DNA from: Candidatus Zipacnadia bacterium
GTDB taxonomy: Bacteria > Armatimonadota > Zipacnadia > Zipacnadales > Zipacnadaceae
Length of the DNA stretch: 64,000 bases
NCBI GenBank assembly: GCA_029820565.1
Contig: JALGUR010000012.1
Span: 17,758-81,757 of the forward strand
Direction: 5' to 3'
Below are positions 9,573 to 19,244 of this stretch, piece after piece. Position 1 is the first letter of the stretch. Each line of letters starts with the position of its first letter. The notes under the pieces are model-generated. The model had not been told where the DNA came from. It did not search any database and saw only the letters and a list, made by a program, of their open reading frames with translations. The position numbers and the translations under genes are program-made.

Positions 9573-9757
9573 CAGTTTGCTCTTACTGAGAGGGATTGCT
9601 ATAATAGTAACAGTATATCAGAGGCCAACTCCGGGTGTCAACAACAGTAAGAGGAATAGGCACACAGCGGAGGAACCTACACTATTGATTAGTGAATTTG
9701 TCGCCCCGTAGCTCAAGGTACCAATGCGAGTCTGCTCCAACTAACAGGGAGGCTATT

Positions 9758-11062
9758 ATGCACACACAATGGCTATTGCCAGTATCGCTATTGCTGCTTA
9801 TCTGGTTGACCGCAAGCGCCACTGCGGAGGGCCAACTAACTCCCCAACAGTGTGCCCGGGTACTGGTTAGCGGAGTATTAGGTGCAGAAGTCAACCCGCC
9901 CGACCCCTTCCCCGGTTATGGTGGTTTCAACGGTTGGCAGGATATTGTGCGGTGTAAAAATGGCGACCTGTTAGTGGCTTTCTGTTGCGGCTACTGGCAC
10001 GTCTCCTTCCCGACGCCCTTCACCGCGCCGGAAGAACTCAAGCAACAATACTGGCCAGATACCGGCGGCAAGCCGCCGGTGGAAGCGCCCCGGGGCGGGC
10101 GCATAATGTACATCCGCTCAACCGACAACGGCGTGACTTGGTCGAAGCCCGAGACGCTTATTGATACCCAGTGGGATGACGAGGAACCTTCGTTTACACT
10201 GCTGGCGGACGGGACACTGGTGTTTAACTTCTTTGTGATTCCCGGCTGGTATGGTCTGTCCGAACCACCGCCAGGCCAGATTATGAACTCCAAATGCGGT
10301 GTGATTCGCTCGTTTGACAATGGCCACACCTGGGAGGGCCCGGACGAAGTCCACTGGATCGGGCCGTCGTTCACATACTATGAGCGCATCTCCACCGAGG
10401 CCATCGTATTGCAGGACGGCGGCTTGCTACTGGCCACTTATGGGATGGATACCGATGAGCAGAAGTTGCACGGCGCCATCTACCGCAGCGATGACAAAGG
10501 CGCCACCTGGCACCTCATCGCCAAGATTACCGACCCGCCGAAAGCCATTGACGAGCCCGCTATCGCGCAATTGCCCAGCGGCCGCATCGTACTGATAACA
10601 CGGTCCGACGGCTCGGTGTTCTTCTCGGATGACAACGGGTATACCTGGTCAGAAGGCCATCCCAGCGGGTTCGAGATGTACGCGCCCGATTTGGTCTGTC
10701 TGCCTGACGGGACGCTGATTTGCATCTACAGCCAGGGCAAGGTCATCATCTCCACCGACGGCGGCCAGAGCTGGAGCGACGCGGGCCAGCTCTATCCGGT
10801 CTATGGCTACCCCGGCGCCTTTCTTATGCCGGACGAGACCATTTACACTGTGCTGTATGATACGGTGGACAGTACGCAGTTTCACACTCGGGTCTTAGCC
10901 ACTGCCTTCCGAGTGCGCCCCGACCGTGAGGGTATTGAGTTAGTGCCCTTCCCTGGCTCGCCCGAATATGAGGCCCCTCAGGCCGGTGCAGGAGGTGCCC
11001 CGACTGGCGATACTGAGCAAATCATCTACGACATAGACGCTATGGGTCAGCAAGATCAATGA
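9758..11062 (+). CDS. Secreted sialidase-family (BNR repeat) protein
   Basis: Signal peptide MHTQWLLPVSLLLLIWLTASATAEG; Asp-box-like STDNGVTWS, SDDKGATWH, SDDNGYTWS, STDGGQSWS. Confidence 0.85.
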   Translation: MHTQWLLPVSLLLLIWLTASATAEGQLTPQQCARVLVSGVLGAEVNPPDPFPGYGGFNGWQDIVRCKNGDLLVAFCCGYWHVSFPTPFTAPEELKQQYWPDTGGKPPVEAPRGGRIMYIRSTDNGVTWSKPETLIDTQWDDEEPSFTLLADGTLVFNFFVIPGWYGLSEPPPGQIMNSKCGVIRSFDNGHTWEGPDEVHWIGPSFTYYERISTEAIVLQDGGLLLATYGMDTDEQKLHGAIYRSDDKGATWHLIAKITDPPKAIDEPAIAQLPSGRIVLITRSDGSVFFSDDNGYTWSEGHPSGFEMYAPDLVCLPDGTLICIYSQGKVIISTDGGQSWSDAGQLYPVYGYPGAFLMPDETIYTVLYDTVDSTQFHTRVLATAFRVRPDREGIELVPFPGSPEYEAPQAGAGGAPTGDTEQIIYDIDAMGQQDQ

Positions 11063-11147
11063 CGGCCAATATCAGCAACTGGCCTTGAAACCACAGTAAC
11101 AAACCTGCACTTTAGTGCAGGCGACTATCTTAGAGAGGAGCAAGTCA

Positions 11148-11819
11148 ATGTCCCAAGAACAAAGAGTACCCGGCTATGAGAATGATCCGGTACAGGAGAA
11201 GAAGAGGCTGGTCTTAGAAACCTATGAGTACATATTTCCGTTTAACTACCCCAATATCCAGGTGAATCGCCACCAGTATCATGGAAGTGAGCCCCACGGA
11301 GTGGAACTGTTCCCCATCAATACCGCTGCGGATAAACTGGGGCAAGTGCCGGCCGACAGCATCGTCGTTCACGAGGATTATCCCATTGTGCGGGTGGCAG
11401 TAATCGGCAGCGCCTGCACCCCACCTGGGTATGTGACGGTGGAGGCCGAGCCTACCGAGGATTTCCGCCGCTATGACGAAATCCCCGAAGTGATGCCGGT
11501 GCGGTTTCGCATTTCCAATCTGTGGGGGATGCACCTGCGTTATGACCAGTGGTACAACAGCAGGCCGGACGCGGGCAACCCATTGCCAGAAAACTTCCTT
11601 GAGCATTCTCCTGGCTTTGAGGATGGCAGCTTGCGCTGCACCTCGCGGGAGATGCCGCTGGCGGGAATGAGTTGTGCTATCTTTGAGATACCGCGCTCCG
11701 GGAAAGTAAGTATCTCCGGCGGGGCGGAAATACCCGGATGGGCTTCGGACTTTGCCCCGGATGATAACAACTACTCGTTCCGCATCATCCGCACCACTGT
11801 GGCCGTCGAGCAAGAATAA
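11148..11819 (+). CDS. Hypothetical protein
   Basis: ORF with AGAGAGGAG ribosome binding site upstream of MSQEQRVPGYENDPVQEKKR; no family recognised. Confidence 0.6.
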   Translation: MSQEQRVPGYENDPVQEKKRLVLETYEYIFPFNYPNIQVNRHQYHGSEPHGVELFPINTAADKLGQVPADSIVVHEDYPIVRVAVIGSACTPPGYVTVEAEPTEDFRRYDEIPEVMPVRFRISNLWGMHLRYDQWYNSRPDAGNPLPENFLEHSPGFEDGSLRCTSREMPLAGMSCAIFEIPRSGKVSISGGAEIPGWASDFAPDDNNYSFRIIRTTVAVEQE

Positions 11820-12105
11820 GACTGCAACGCCAGATCGGGGGACGATGAGCCTTCGACGTGCTCAGGGTGGTGAGCGTCCCGAACCACCAACAATGAAATG
11901 GTGCCCGTCACATCTCGATTAGAAAGCACCTCAACCACAACTAAACGCAAGAACTGAGTGTCTTATCCTCTCAGTGGTGAGAGGTAGGTTTTACAACAAT
12001 CTCGGATAACCAGTTTTCAGGCGGGCTGACGTCGAGTAAAACAGCGATGGCGAGAAGCCGTTCTCCCCAGAGTCTGTTCCATACATTAAAAAGGAGAGAT
12101 AACAA

Positions 12106-14415
12106 ATGATGTCTATGCATTCGGTGATTAACTGCACGGTGTGGGGGATAGTGCTTGCTGTTTTGGGTAGTCAACTTATCGGCGGTGTATCTGAGGCTCA
12201 ACCGGTTTCCGTAGACCATGTTGCCAATCTGGATCAGACCAGGAGCGCAGAGAATGTGGTGCCGGTGCGCGTGTTTCCCCGTATTCCTGACGAACCTGAC
12301 GTGCGAATTGACGAGGGCGAGCACGGTCAGGGGCCCAATGTCATCAGGCTGGCCAACGGTGAATTGCTCTGCGCCTACGGCAGTCCTCGGGCCGAGCCCG
12401 AGGGTGGTAACACCCTGCTTCGCTATTCCGGTGACGAGGGCAGAACGTGGAGCGACCCGATTATCCCTCTACCACGTCCCAACTCCGTGTCGACGTACTT
12501 GGCCCGCACTAATGATGGTCGTGTCTGGTTGAGCGCCATTGTGCCCTCCGGACCGCCGCACCCCCAAGCCGTTATCTACTCCGAGGACAGCGGCCGCACC
12601 TGGACTGACCCCATTCCGCTGGCTGATGAGAGGTTTTACAGCACGGGCGTAGGCAAACCCGGGGGCGAATACAGCCTGTTCATACCCATTGGCGAGCTCA
12701 GCAACGGTGATTTCCTGTGGAGTGCGTGGGCCAACTTCCCGCCTGAGGACACGTGGCTTGATCCGGAACACCTGGAGGGCACCCCTTGGCGCAACTACAC
12801 CAAGGTAGTACCCCCCCAAATCGGGAGCTGGTTTCCACCCGACCGCATGCGGCAGGGGATGATTCAGCAGAAGGCTACTGCTGTTCTGGAGCGCATCGCG
12901 GACGGCAAGGCTTACATGGCCGGCCCGTTCGTCCATCCGCAACTGGGCAGCCTCGACGAATTCCACATGGTCGAAACGGACGTGCCCGGGCGGATAGTAG
13001 CGATCCTGCGTATGCAGGCAACCGGCGACTACTACTACACCAGCGTCTCGACCGACTACGGGCGCACCTGGGAGATGGCTTATCCCTCTCCTATCTGGCA
13101 CAGCCCTGTCCAAAGTCGAGCGATGATGAGCAAACTGGATGACGGTACACTGGTCGTCGTTTACCAGGAACGGTACAACGGCCAGCGGATGATGGCGGTG
13201 GCCAGCTTTGACCATGGCCAGAGCTGGGAGACCCACCGCAAGCTGGTGATCTGCGACTACCAGAATCTGAACCCGGATCACGGCTATCCTGACGCCTGTC
13301 AGTCCGGTCCTGACGAACTCATCGCTGTCTGGAGTCATGTGCACAGCCCCCACGAGGTCTATGGCGGCTTCGTGGACACGCGCTTTTTCCGCGACCTCTA
13401 CGGTGGGGTCAAACTCGCCGATACCGGCTTGTCGCTGGACGAGCGGTGCATTGCGCGGTGGAGTTTTGACGAAGAGTCCGGGGAGGTAGCCCACGATCCG
13501 GCCCGCTACAACTACGGATACGTGGTCGGGGCCGAGCGAGTCCCGGGCAGGGTGGGCCGGGCGCTGCGTTTTGACGGACAGCGCGACCACGTGATGGTCA
13601 TGGACGCCGATATCCTGCGCGTCCCGCAGTACTACACCCTGGAGGCGTGGGTCAATACCGAGGACGCATCACGGCCTCAGACCATCTTCGACAAGACTTT
13701 CGGCGACACGGTCAAGTTCACGCCGTACCGGCTGGAACTGATCAAAGGCCAACTGCGCTTCACCACCGGCATCGACTCGTTTACCAGCGAGCAGACTCTC
13801 GAATCGGGACAGTGGTATCATGTGGCGGTAGTGGTCTGGCCGTACCGCGAGTACGATATGGTCTCTTTGTTCATAAACGGCGAACGAGACGGGGACCCAC
13901 GCTCGTTGGGGGCAACCGGGGGGGCAGACGCCTACCTGAACGCATTGCGCCGCAATGACAGGCGGGTTGACACCCAGCCGTTCTTCCAGAAATACCAGCC
14001 CGCCCCGCGCCGTCCTGGGCCCCACGCTCTGACCATCGGAATCAGCAAAGATTACTCGTCGCAGCCGTTTGTGGGCATGATTGACGAGCCGGCCATCTAC
14101 TGTGAACCGCTGAAGGTCGCCGAGATCCGCCAGCAGGCCGCTCGCCGCTTCGTCAACTCCGGCCGCATTGTCTCGCAGGACATCAAGCGTCCTGAGGGCA
14201 AGAAGTGGGGCACCTTCACTGCTGAGGTGGGCGCACCAGCGGGAAGCACGATTACGTTCACGGTGTTAGACCCGGCGACGCCGGAGCTTCGCCGGGAGGT
14301 CGCGCCAGGCGCCGACCTATCATCCCTGTCGGCGACCACCATTAATCTGTGCGCCGAATTGCGCAGCGCGGATGGCACCCAGACACCGGTGCTGAAAAGC
14401 TGGGGGATGAAGTAA
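12106..14415 (+). CDS. Sialidase-like propeller fused to a LamG/concanavalin A-like domain
   Basis: Signal peptide; YSGDEGRTWSDP, YSEDSGRTWTDP, STDYGRTWEM, SFDHGQSWETH; then CIARWSFDEESGEVAHDPARYNYGYVVGAERVPGRVGRALRFDGQRDHVMV (LamG). Confidence 0.88.
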   Translation: MMSMHSVINCTVWGIVLAVLGSQLIGGVSEAQPVSVDHVANLDQTRSAENVVPVRVFPRIPDEPDVRIDEGEHGQGPNVIRLANGELLCAYGSPRAEPEGGNTLLRYSGDEGRTWSDPIIPLPRPNSVSTYLARTNDGRVWLSAIVPSGPPHPQAVIYSEDSGRTWTDPIPLADERFYSTGVGKPGGEYSLFIPIGELSNGDFLWSAWANFPPEDTWLDPEHLEGTPWRNYTKVVPPQIGSWFPPDRMRQGMIQQKATAVLERIADGKAYMAGPFVHPQLGSLDEFHMVETDVPGRIVAILRMQATGDYYYTSVSTDYGRTWEMAYPSPIWHSPVQSRAMMSKLDDGTLVVVYQERYNGQRMMAVASFDHGQSWETHRKLVICDYQNLNPDHGYPDACQSGPDELIAVWSHVHSPHEVYGGFVDTRFFRDLYGGVKLADTGLSLDERCIARWSFDEESGEVAHDPARYNYGYVVGAERVPGRVGRALRFDGQRDHVMVMDADILRVPQYYTLEAWVNTEDASRPQTIFDKTFGDTVKFTPYRLELIKGQLRFTTGIDSFTSEQTLESGQWYHVAVVVWPYREYDMVSLFINGERDGDPRSLGATGGADAYLNALRRNDRRVDTQPFFQKYQPAPRRPGPHALTIGISKDYSSQPFVGMIDEPAIYCEPLKVAEIRQQAARRFVNSGRIVSQDIKRPEGKKWGTFTAEVGAPAGSTITFTVLDPATPELRREVAPGADLSSLSATTINLCAELRSADGTQTPVLKSWGMK

Positions 14416-14621
14416 GCGAGGACGAAGTCCTCTGCCGCCGGACCCAGCCTATGAACGCTTGACGCTGGCCCAACCGTGCGGTAAGCTATGCAAGGGATGC
14501 CAGTGTACGGAGGACTTGAGAGGCAACGATTGACCTTCTTTGGTGCACCTGCGGTGCGTGACACTGTCCCAATGCGGGGCCAGCCTATATCACTGACCGG
14601 GATATTGAGAGGTATGCTGCT

Positions 14622-16505
14622 ATGAGCAGTCCGGCGCGGCGAAAATTAGTTATAATCGGCCTGGACGCTTTCACGCCGACAATCCTCCAGCGGCTTGCCG
14701 GCGAAGGGGCCCTGCCCACAATCGCCAGGTTTATGAGACAGGGCTGTTACGCCCGTGCTACGCCCTTCTTCACCTGTGACACCGGGGTCAACTGGGCCAG
14801 CATTGCTTCGGGAGCGCCGCCCGCGGTGCATGGTTGCCATTTTCACCTCCGCCTTCCTGGCCGTCCGCTGGATGAGCCATTGCTTGGCTTCCCTTCGCAA
14901 TATTGTCAGGCCGAGATGCTATGGCAAACCGCCAGCAAATTGGGTCTAAACTCCGTTGTATTTGACTACCCGCACTCCCATCCGGTAAATGCCGAGCGCG
15001 TGATTCACGTTGGAGAAGATGGCTGCCCGGACAATAGCGTGCGCGAACTGTCCGGTGCCCGCGGCTATGTAAACCACCCTCTGACAGGTCACGAACCCGA
15101 GGTGCTCACGCGGGTGGAGGTACGGCCGGCGACCGGATGGCAGAATCTACCCAGCAATGCTAAAGTTTCCGAAGTTGTTCTGCCCTTAGTGCCAGGGCCC
15201 CGCTCGGAGAAAGTCACGACAGGAACACTGCTGGGGTTGTTAGAAAAGGCACCTGGCGGCAACCAATACGAGAAGATTAGTTTTTTCGCCGACCGCGATT
15301 ATGGCTCCAAACTGGGCGAAGCCCGGGCTGGTCATTGGACCGACTGGATGAAATGTCCGTTGCCCACCGATCAGGGACCCGTGGAGGTCGCCTTTCGGGC
15401 CAAAGTATTTGAACTGACGCCTGATGGCTCGCGAATTCACATTCTTCTTACCCAGACTTATCCGACGAGCGGATTTACCCACCCCGCCAGCCTCTCGGAG
15501 GAACTGGTGGCTCACTGTGGCCCGTACCATTACCAAGCCCACACCCAGGAATGGGTCTTCTTCGGCGCTTGTGATATTGAGACGACTCTGGAAGAAATGG
15601 AATACCATATACAATGGTACCAGAAAGCTGCCGAGTATGTCTTGAGCAAATATGACTGGGACCTGTTTATGATGAAATGGCATGATCCCGACACCTTCCA
15701 ACATATTTGCTGGAATATGATTGACCCGGTCCATCCGCTCTATGACCCTGATACAGAGGCCAAAGGATGGGACCTGTTCCGCCGGGCCTACGGCCTGGGA
15801 GACCGTCTGCTAAATGCTATTGAACAGATCGTGGGTGACCAGGCCATAATCGCTGTAGTCTCAGACCATGGTCAGTTCGCCAACACATATTCTCCGGACT
15901 TCCGCGAGGCCCTGGTGGCCTCGGGCCTGACCGCCTATAATGCGGACGGCAGCGTTGACTGGACCCGAACCAGGGCCTATTTCGCTAATGATGGCGTTTG
16001 GGTTAATCTGAAAGGCCGAGAGCCTCAGGGCATCGTAGAGCCTGGGGAGGAATACGAGCAGGTACGGGAAGCGGCTATTCAACTGCTGCTTGATGTCAAA
16101 CACCCAGAAACCGGCCAGCACGCCTTTAACCTGGTCTGCACAAAGCAGGACGCGGCCTTTATGGGTGTCGGCGGCGAGCGGGCCCCGGATGTTGTATTTG
16201 CCCTGCAACCGGTAGATGTGGAACGGCGCTACACAGCCGAAGAGTATGAGAAGATGTGCAGCAAGGGAATGTGGCGCTTCTCCCGAGGCACTCATGGCAC
16301 CCAACTGCCCTCCACCCGCTTTTCTCTGGGCGGGACCGAGGGGATTTTCATAGTACGCGGTCCTGGCTTCAAAGAAGGTGTCAGTAGAGCGCGTCCTGTT
16401 TCTATGGGTGACATCGCCCCGACGCTGTGTCATGCGTGGGACGTCCCTGCGCCTGCCGACAGCCAGGGTGCTATCCTGCACGACCTATTGGTCACTGAAA
16501 GGTGA
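14622..16505 (+). CDS. Alkaline phosphatase family / type I phosphodiesterase-nucleotide pyrophosphatase
   Basis: KLVIIGLDAFTPTILQRLAGEGALPTIARFM, AIIAVVSDHGQF, SRGTHGTQLPSTRFSLGGTEGIFIVRGPGF ... GDIAPTLCHAWDVP. Confidence 0.88.
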   Translation: MSSPARRKLVIIGLDAFTPTILQRLAGEGALPTIARFMRQGCYARATPFFTCDTGVNWASIASGAPPAVHGCHFHLRLPGRPLDEPLLGFPSQYCQAEMLWQTASKLGLNSVVFDYPHSHPVNAERVIHVGEDGCPDNSVRELSGARGYVNHPLTGHEPEVLTRVEVRPATGWQNLPSNAKVSEVVLPLVPGPRSEKVTTGTLLGLLEKAPGGNQYEKISFFADRDYGSKLGEARAGHWTDWMKCPLPTDQGPVEVAFRAKVFELTPDGSRIHILLTQTYPTSGFTHPASLSEELVAHCGPYHYQAHTQEWVFFGACDIETTLEEMEYHIQWYQKAAEYVLSKYDWDLFMMKWHDPDTFQHICWNMIDPVHPLYDPDTEAKGWDLFRRAYGLGDRLLNAIEQIVGDQAIIAVVSDHGQFANTYSPDFREALVASGLTAYNADGSVDWTRTRAYFANDGVWVNLKGREPQGIVEPGEEYEQVREAAIQLLLDVKHPETGQHAFNLVCTKQDAAFMGVGGERAPDVVFALQPVDVERRYTAEEYEKMCSKGMWRFSRGTHGTQLPSTRFSLGGTEGIFIVRGPGFKEGVSRARPVSMGDIAPTLCHAWDVPAPADSQGAILHDLLVTER

Positions 16506-16597
16506 GCCGCAGCGGGCCGGGCCACTTGGCTGCCTAATCGGAATTGTGCGCGAGTAGCGAAAATGAATAGACGCTCATAAGGTACGGGTGAATTAAC

Positions 16598-17773
16598 GTG
16601 ATATACCTGGACCATGCCGCGACCACCAAAGTTGACCCGCACGTCCTGGCGGCCATGATGCCGTTTTTACAGAATGAGTATGGCAATCCCTCCAGCCTGT
16701 ACCAACTGGCCCATCGTGCCCGGGCGGCTGTGGAGGAGGCCCGCGAGCAAATAGCCCGATACATAAATGCCTCGCCCCGACAGATTATCTTCACCGGCTG
16801 CGGCTCGGAGGCTGATAACCTGGCCATAAAGGGCAGCGCCTGGGCTAATCGCGATAAAGGACAGCATATCATCACTTCCGCCATTGAGCACCACGCCGTG
16901 CTACGCTCCTGCCAGGCTCTGGAGAAGGACGGTTGTGAGGTTACCTATCTGCCTGTGGACAGCACGGGCCTGGTCAATCCTGCCCAGGTAGCTGACGCTA
17001 TCCGCGATGACACCATCCTGGTCACCATAATGCACGCCAACAACGAGATGGGTACTATCCAGCCGATTGCGGAAATAGGCGCAATATGCCGCGAGCAGGG
17101 AGTATTGTTTCATACCGATGCCGTCCAGTCTCTGGGCAAATTGGCCCTTGATGTGGATGGGCTGAACGTGGATATGCTGGCCCTGTCAGGCCATAAGGTG
17201 TACGCCCCCAAAGGAATTGGTGCCCTGTATATCAGGCGTGGAGTGAGATTGCGGTCACTGCTTGATGGTGGTGCTCAGGAGTTCAAAATGCGGGCAGGCA
17301 CTGAGAATGTGGCCGGCATCGTCGGCTTTGGCAAGGCCGTTGAACTGCTGGAGCAGCGGGCTACAGAGGACAATCAACGTATTACGGCCCTGCGCGACCG
17401 GCTCATTGCTGGCATCCAGCAGAACATAGCTCACGTTATCCTCACCGGTCATCCCGAAGAGCGCCTGCCCCATATCGCCAGTTTCTGCATCCGCTACATT
17501 GAAGGCGAGGGTATTCTGCTGTCCTTGGATATTGAGGACATCTGTGCCTCCAGCGGCTCAGCGTGCAGTTCCGGCTCTCTGGAGCCTTCGCACGTCCTAA
17601 TGGCTATGGGCTATAGCCACGAGGTGGCTCACGGCTCACTGCGTCTGAGCCTGGGTCGTGAGAACACCGAGGCCGAGATTGACCATGTCCTGGAAGTGCT
17701 GCCGGGCGTTGTGGCACGGCTGCGCGAGATGTCCCCGCTCTGGGCCGATGCTCAGCGCCGCGGGGAGGTCTGA
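16598..17773 (+). CDS. Cysteine desulfurase (NifS/IscS-like)
   Basis: MIYLDHAATTKVDPHVLAAM, FTGCGSEADNLAIKG, ALSGHKVYAPKGIGALYIR, SSGSACSSGSLEPSHVLMAMG. Confidence 0.93.
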   Translation: MIYLDHAATTKVDPHVLAAMMPFLQNEYGNPSSLYQLAHRARAAVEEAREQIARYINASPRQIIFTGCGSEADNLAIKGSAWANRDKGQHIITSAIEHHAVLRSCQALEKDGCEVTYLPVDSTGLVNPAQVADAIRDDTILVTIMHANNEMGTIQPIAEIGAICREQGVLFHTDAVQSLGKLALDVDGLNVDMLALSGHKVYAPKGIGALYIRRGVRLRSLLDGGAQEFKMRAGTENVAGIVGFGKAVELLEQRATEDNQRITALRDRLIAGIQQNIAHVILTGHPEERLPHIASFCIRYIEGEGILLSLDIEDICASSGSACSSGSLEPSHVLMAMGYSHEVAHGSLRLSLGRENTEAEIDHVLEVLPGVVARLREMSPLWADAQRRGEV

Positions 17774-17828
17774 GCGCGAGTCCAGCGAAGTGTGGTAGGA
17801 ACACACTGGGACCAAAGGAGAGCGTAAA

Positions 17829-18815
17829 ATGACTGAGACGAGAGTGCGAGAATTCAGGCCCACAATCTACCATTGCACTGTGGGGCCGCACGAACCAGTA
17901 CTAAGGCTACAACCCGGCGAGACGGTGGTGACCTGGTGCATAGATGCCGCCGGCAAGGACGAGCAGGGCGAGCAGATAAGCCTGGCGCAGCTCGCCGGGC
18001 CTTGGGGGGCGCAGCAGAACATCGCTAACCCCCTGACTGGCCCCTTCTTTGTAGAAGGGGCTGAGCCGGGTGACGCGCTGGCAGTGCGCATAGCACAGAT
18101 TGACCTCACTCGCGATTGGGCCTGGTCGGCTAACCGGGATTATTTCGGCTTCTTCAGCACTGAGGAACTCTATGGTCCGACCACTTTCACACCACCCCAG
18201 TGGTCTCCCGCCGAGCAGCGGGATTTCCGCTGGGAACTGGACACCGATCAGGGCGTAGGGCGTCTGGCGCTGGCCCACAGCCGCCAGGAGCAAGTGGAGA
18301 TTCCGCTGCATCCTTTTCTCGGCTGCCTCGGAGTCGCTCCGGAGCATGGCGAGACCAGAACGACAATGACTCCCGGCCGCCACGGTGGGAATATGGATTG
18401 CCCAGTCGTGCACGCAGGCGTTACCGCCTATTTGCCAGTCTTCGTGCCCGGCGGACTGCTGGTCATGGGCGATTGCCACGCCGCCCAGGGAGATGGCGAG
18501 TTGTGTGGCGTAGCCCTGGAGGTCCCCTGTCAGGTGCGCTTTACCGTGGATGTAGTTAAGCCCGGGCACATCCGCTGGCCTCGTGTGGAGGATGAAGAGC
18601 ACATAATGACCATCGGTAGCGTCCGTCCCTTATCTGCGGCTTATGCTGCCGCCCATGTGGAACTAATCAACTGGCTGGTGGACGACTACGGCTTTGATAG
18701 ATTTGAGGCACTGCAGGTTCTCTCCCAGGTGGGCTCGGCCCGGATCGGGAACGTCGTGGACCCTAATTATTCGGTCGTCGCGCGTTTCCCAAAATGCTAT
18801 CTGCCTAATCTATGA
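17829..18815 (+). CDS. Acetamidase/formamidase family protein
   Basis: NPLTGPFFVEGAEPGDALAVRI, GGNMDCPVV, VPGGLLVMGDCHAAQGDGELCGVALEVPCQV. Confidence 0.9.
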   Translation: MTETRVREFRPTIYHCTVGPHEPVLRLQPGETVVTWCIDAAGKDEQGEQISLAQLAGPWGAQQNIANPLTGPFFVEGAEPGDALAVRIAQIDLTRDWAWSANRDYFGFFSTEELYGPTTFTPPQWSPAEQRDFRWELDTDQGVGRLALAHSRQEQVEIPLHPFLGCLGVAPEHGETRTTMTPGRHGGNMDCPVVHAGVTAYLPVFVPGGLLVMGDCHAAQGDGELCGVALEVPCQVRFTVDVVKPGHIRWPRVEDEEHIMTIGSVRPLSAAYAAAHVELINWLVDDYGFDRFEALQVLSQVGSARIGNVVDPNYSVVARFPKCYLPNL

Positions 18816-18871
18816 CACTTCCGAACACGTCGCGGGCGTAGTGGCAGGCGCATCAGTTCGCTCTCTGTATT

Positions 18872-18940
18872 CCCGGTACGACAGGCGTCTCGCCTGTCGG
18901 CGACAACAGTAAGAAGGGACAGCCGGGACGGCTGTCCTAC
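18872..18940. repeat. Palindromic (REP-like) repeats ACAGGCGTCTCGCCTGT and GGACAGCCGGGACGGCTGTCC
   Basis: Two adjacent short inverted repeats in the intergenic region. Confidence 0.7.
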
Positions 18941-18958
18941 CAGGAGGACGAGGGAAAG

Positions 18959-19063
18959 TTGGCTCAGGTGGAGAAGGAAATTGATGAGACGGCGGCGAAA
19001 CTGTGGGCGCTGATGGACGAGGAACTGGCCGCCATTAAGCAGACTTTGCAGGATTTGCCATAG
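18959..19063 (+). CDS. Micro-ORF copy 1 (34 aa, TTG start)
   Basis: LAQVEKEIDETAAKLWALMDEELAAIKQTLQDLP*, AGGAGG about 11 nt upstream; closely related to the 20471..20590 ORF. Confidence 0.45.
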   Translation: MAQVEKEIDETAAKLWALMDEELAAIKQTLQDLP

Positions 19064-19183
19064 GGGAAAGTCGGGGCACCCTTCGGCAGGCTCCGGACAA
19101 GGCGGATGCCCCTCCTACAGTGGTCGGGAAGGGCGATCGGGCCGAGAACGGCCCGCCCACAGTAGTTGATGCTCGACTATATC

Positions 19184-19209
19184 GTAAAAGCGGCGTCCCC
19201 GCCGCGACC
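19184..19209. repeat. Palindromic repeat GTAAAAGCGGCGTCCCCGCCGCGACC (copy A)
   Basis: GCGGCG-TCCC-CGCCGC hairpin, near-identical to 20646..20671. Confidence 0.8.
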
Positions 19210-19244
19210 AATTACCCATCCAAAACAAAAACAGGAGGTCAATA

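Noticed and set aside
12469-13590. 373-aa minus-strand ORF
   Set aside because: Antisense to the sialidase-LamG gene; GC-rich shadow ORF.
14416-14621. Possible RNA gene in the intergenic region
   Set aside because: No cloverleaf, terminator or conserved motif seen.
15861-16481. 206-aa minus-strand ORF
   Set aside because: Antisense to the phosphodiesterase gene, no recognisable domain.
17907-18602. 231-aa minus-strand ORF
   Set aside because: Antisense to the formamidase-family gene.
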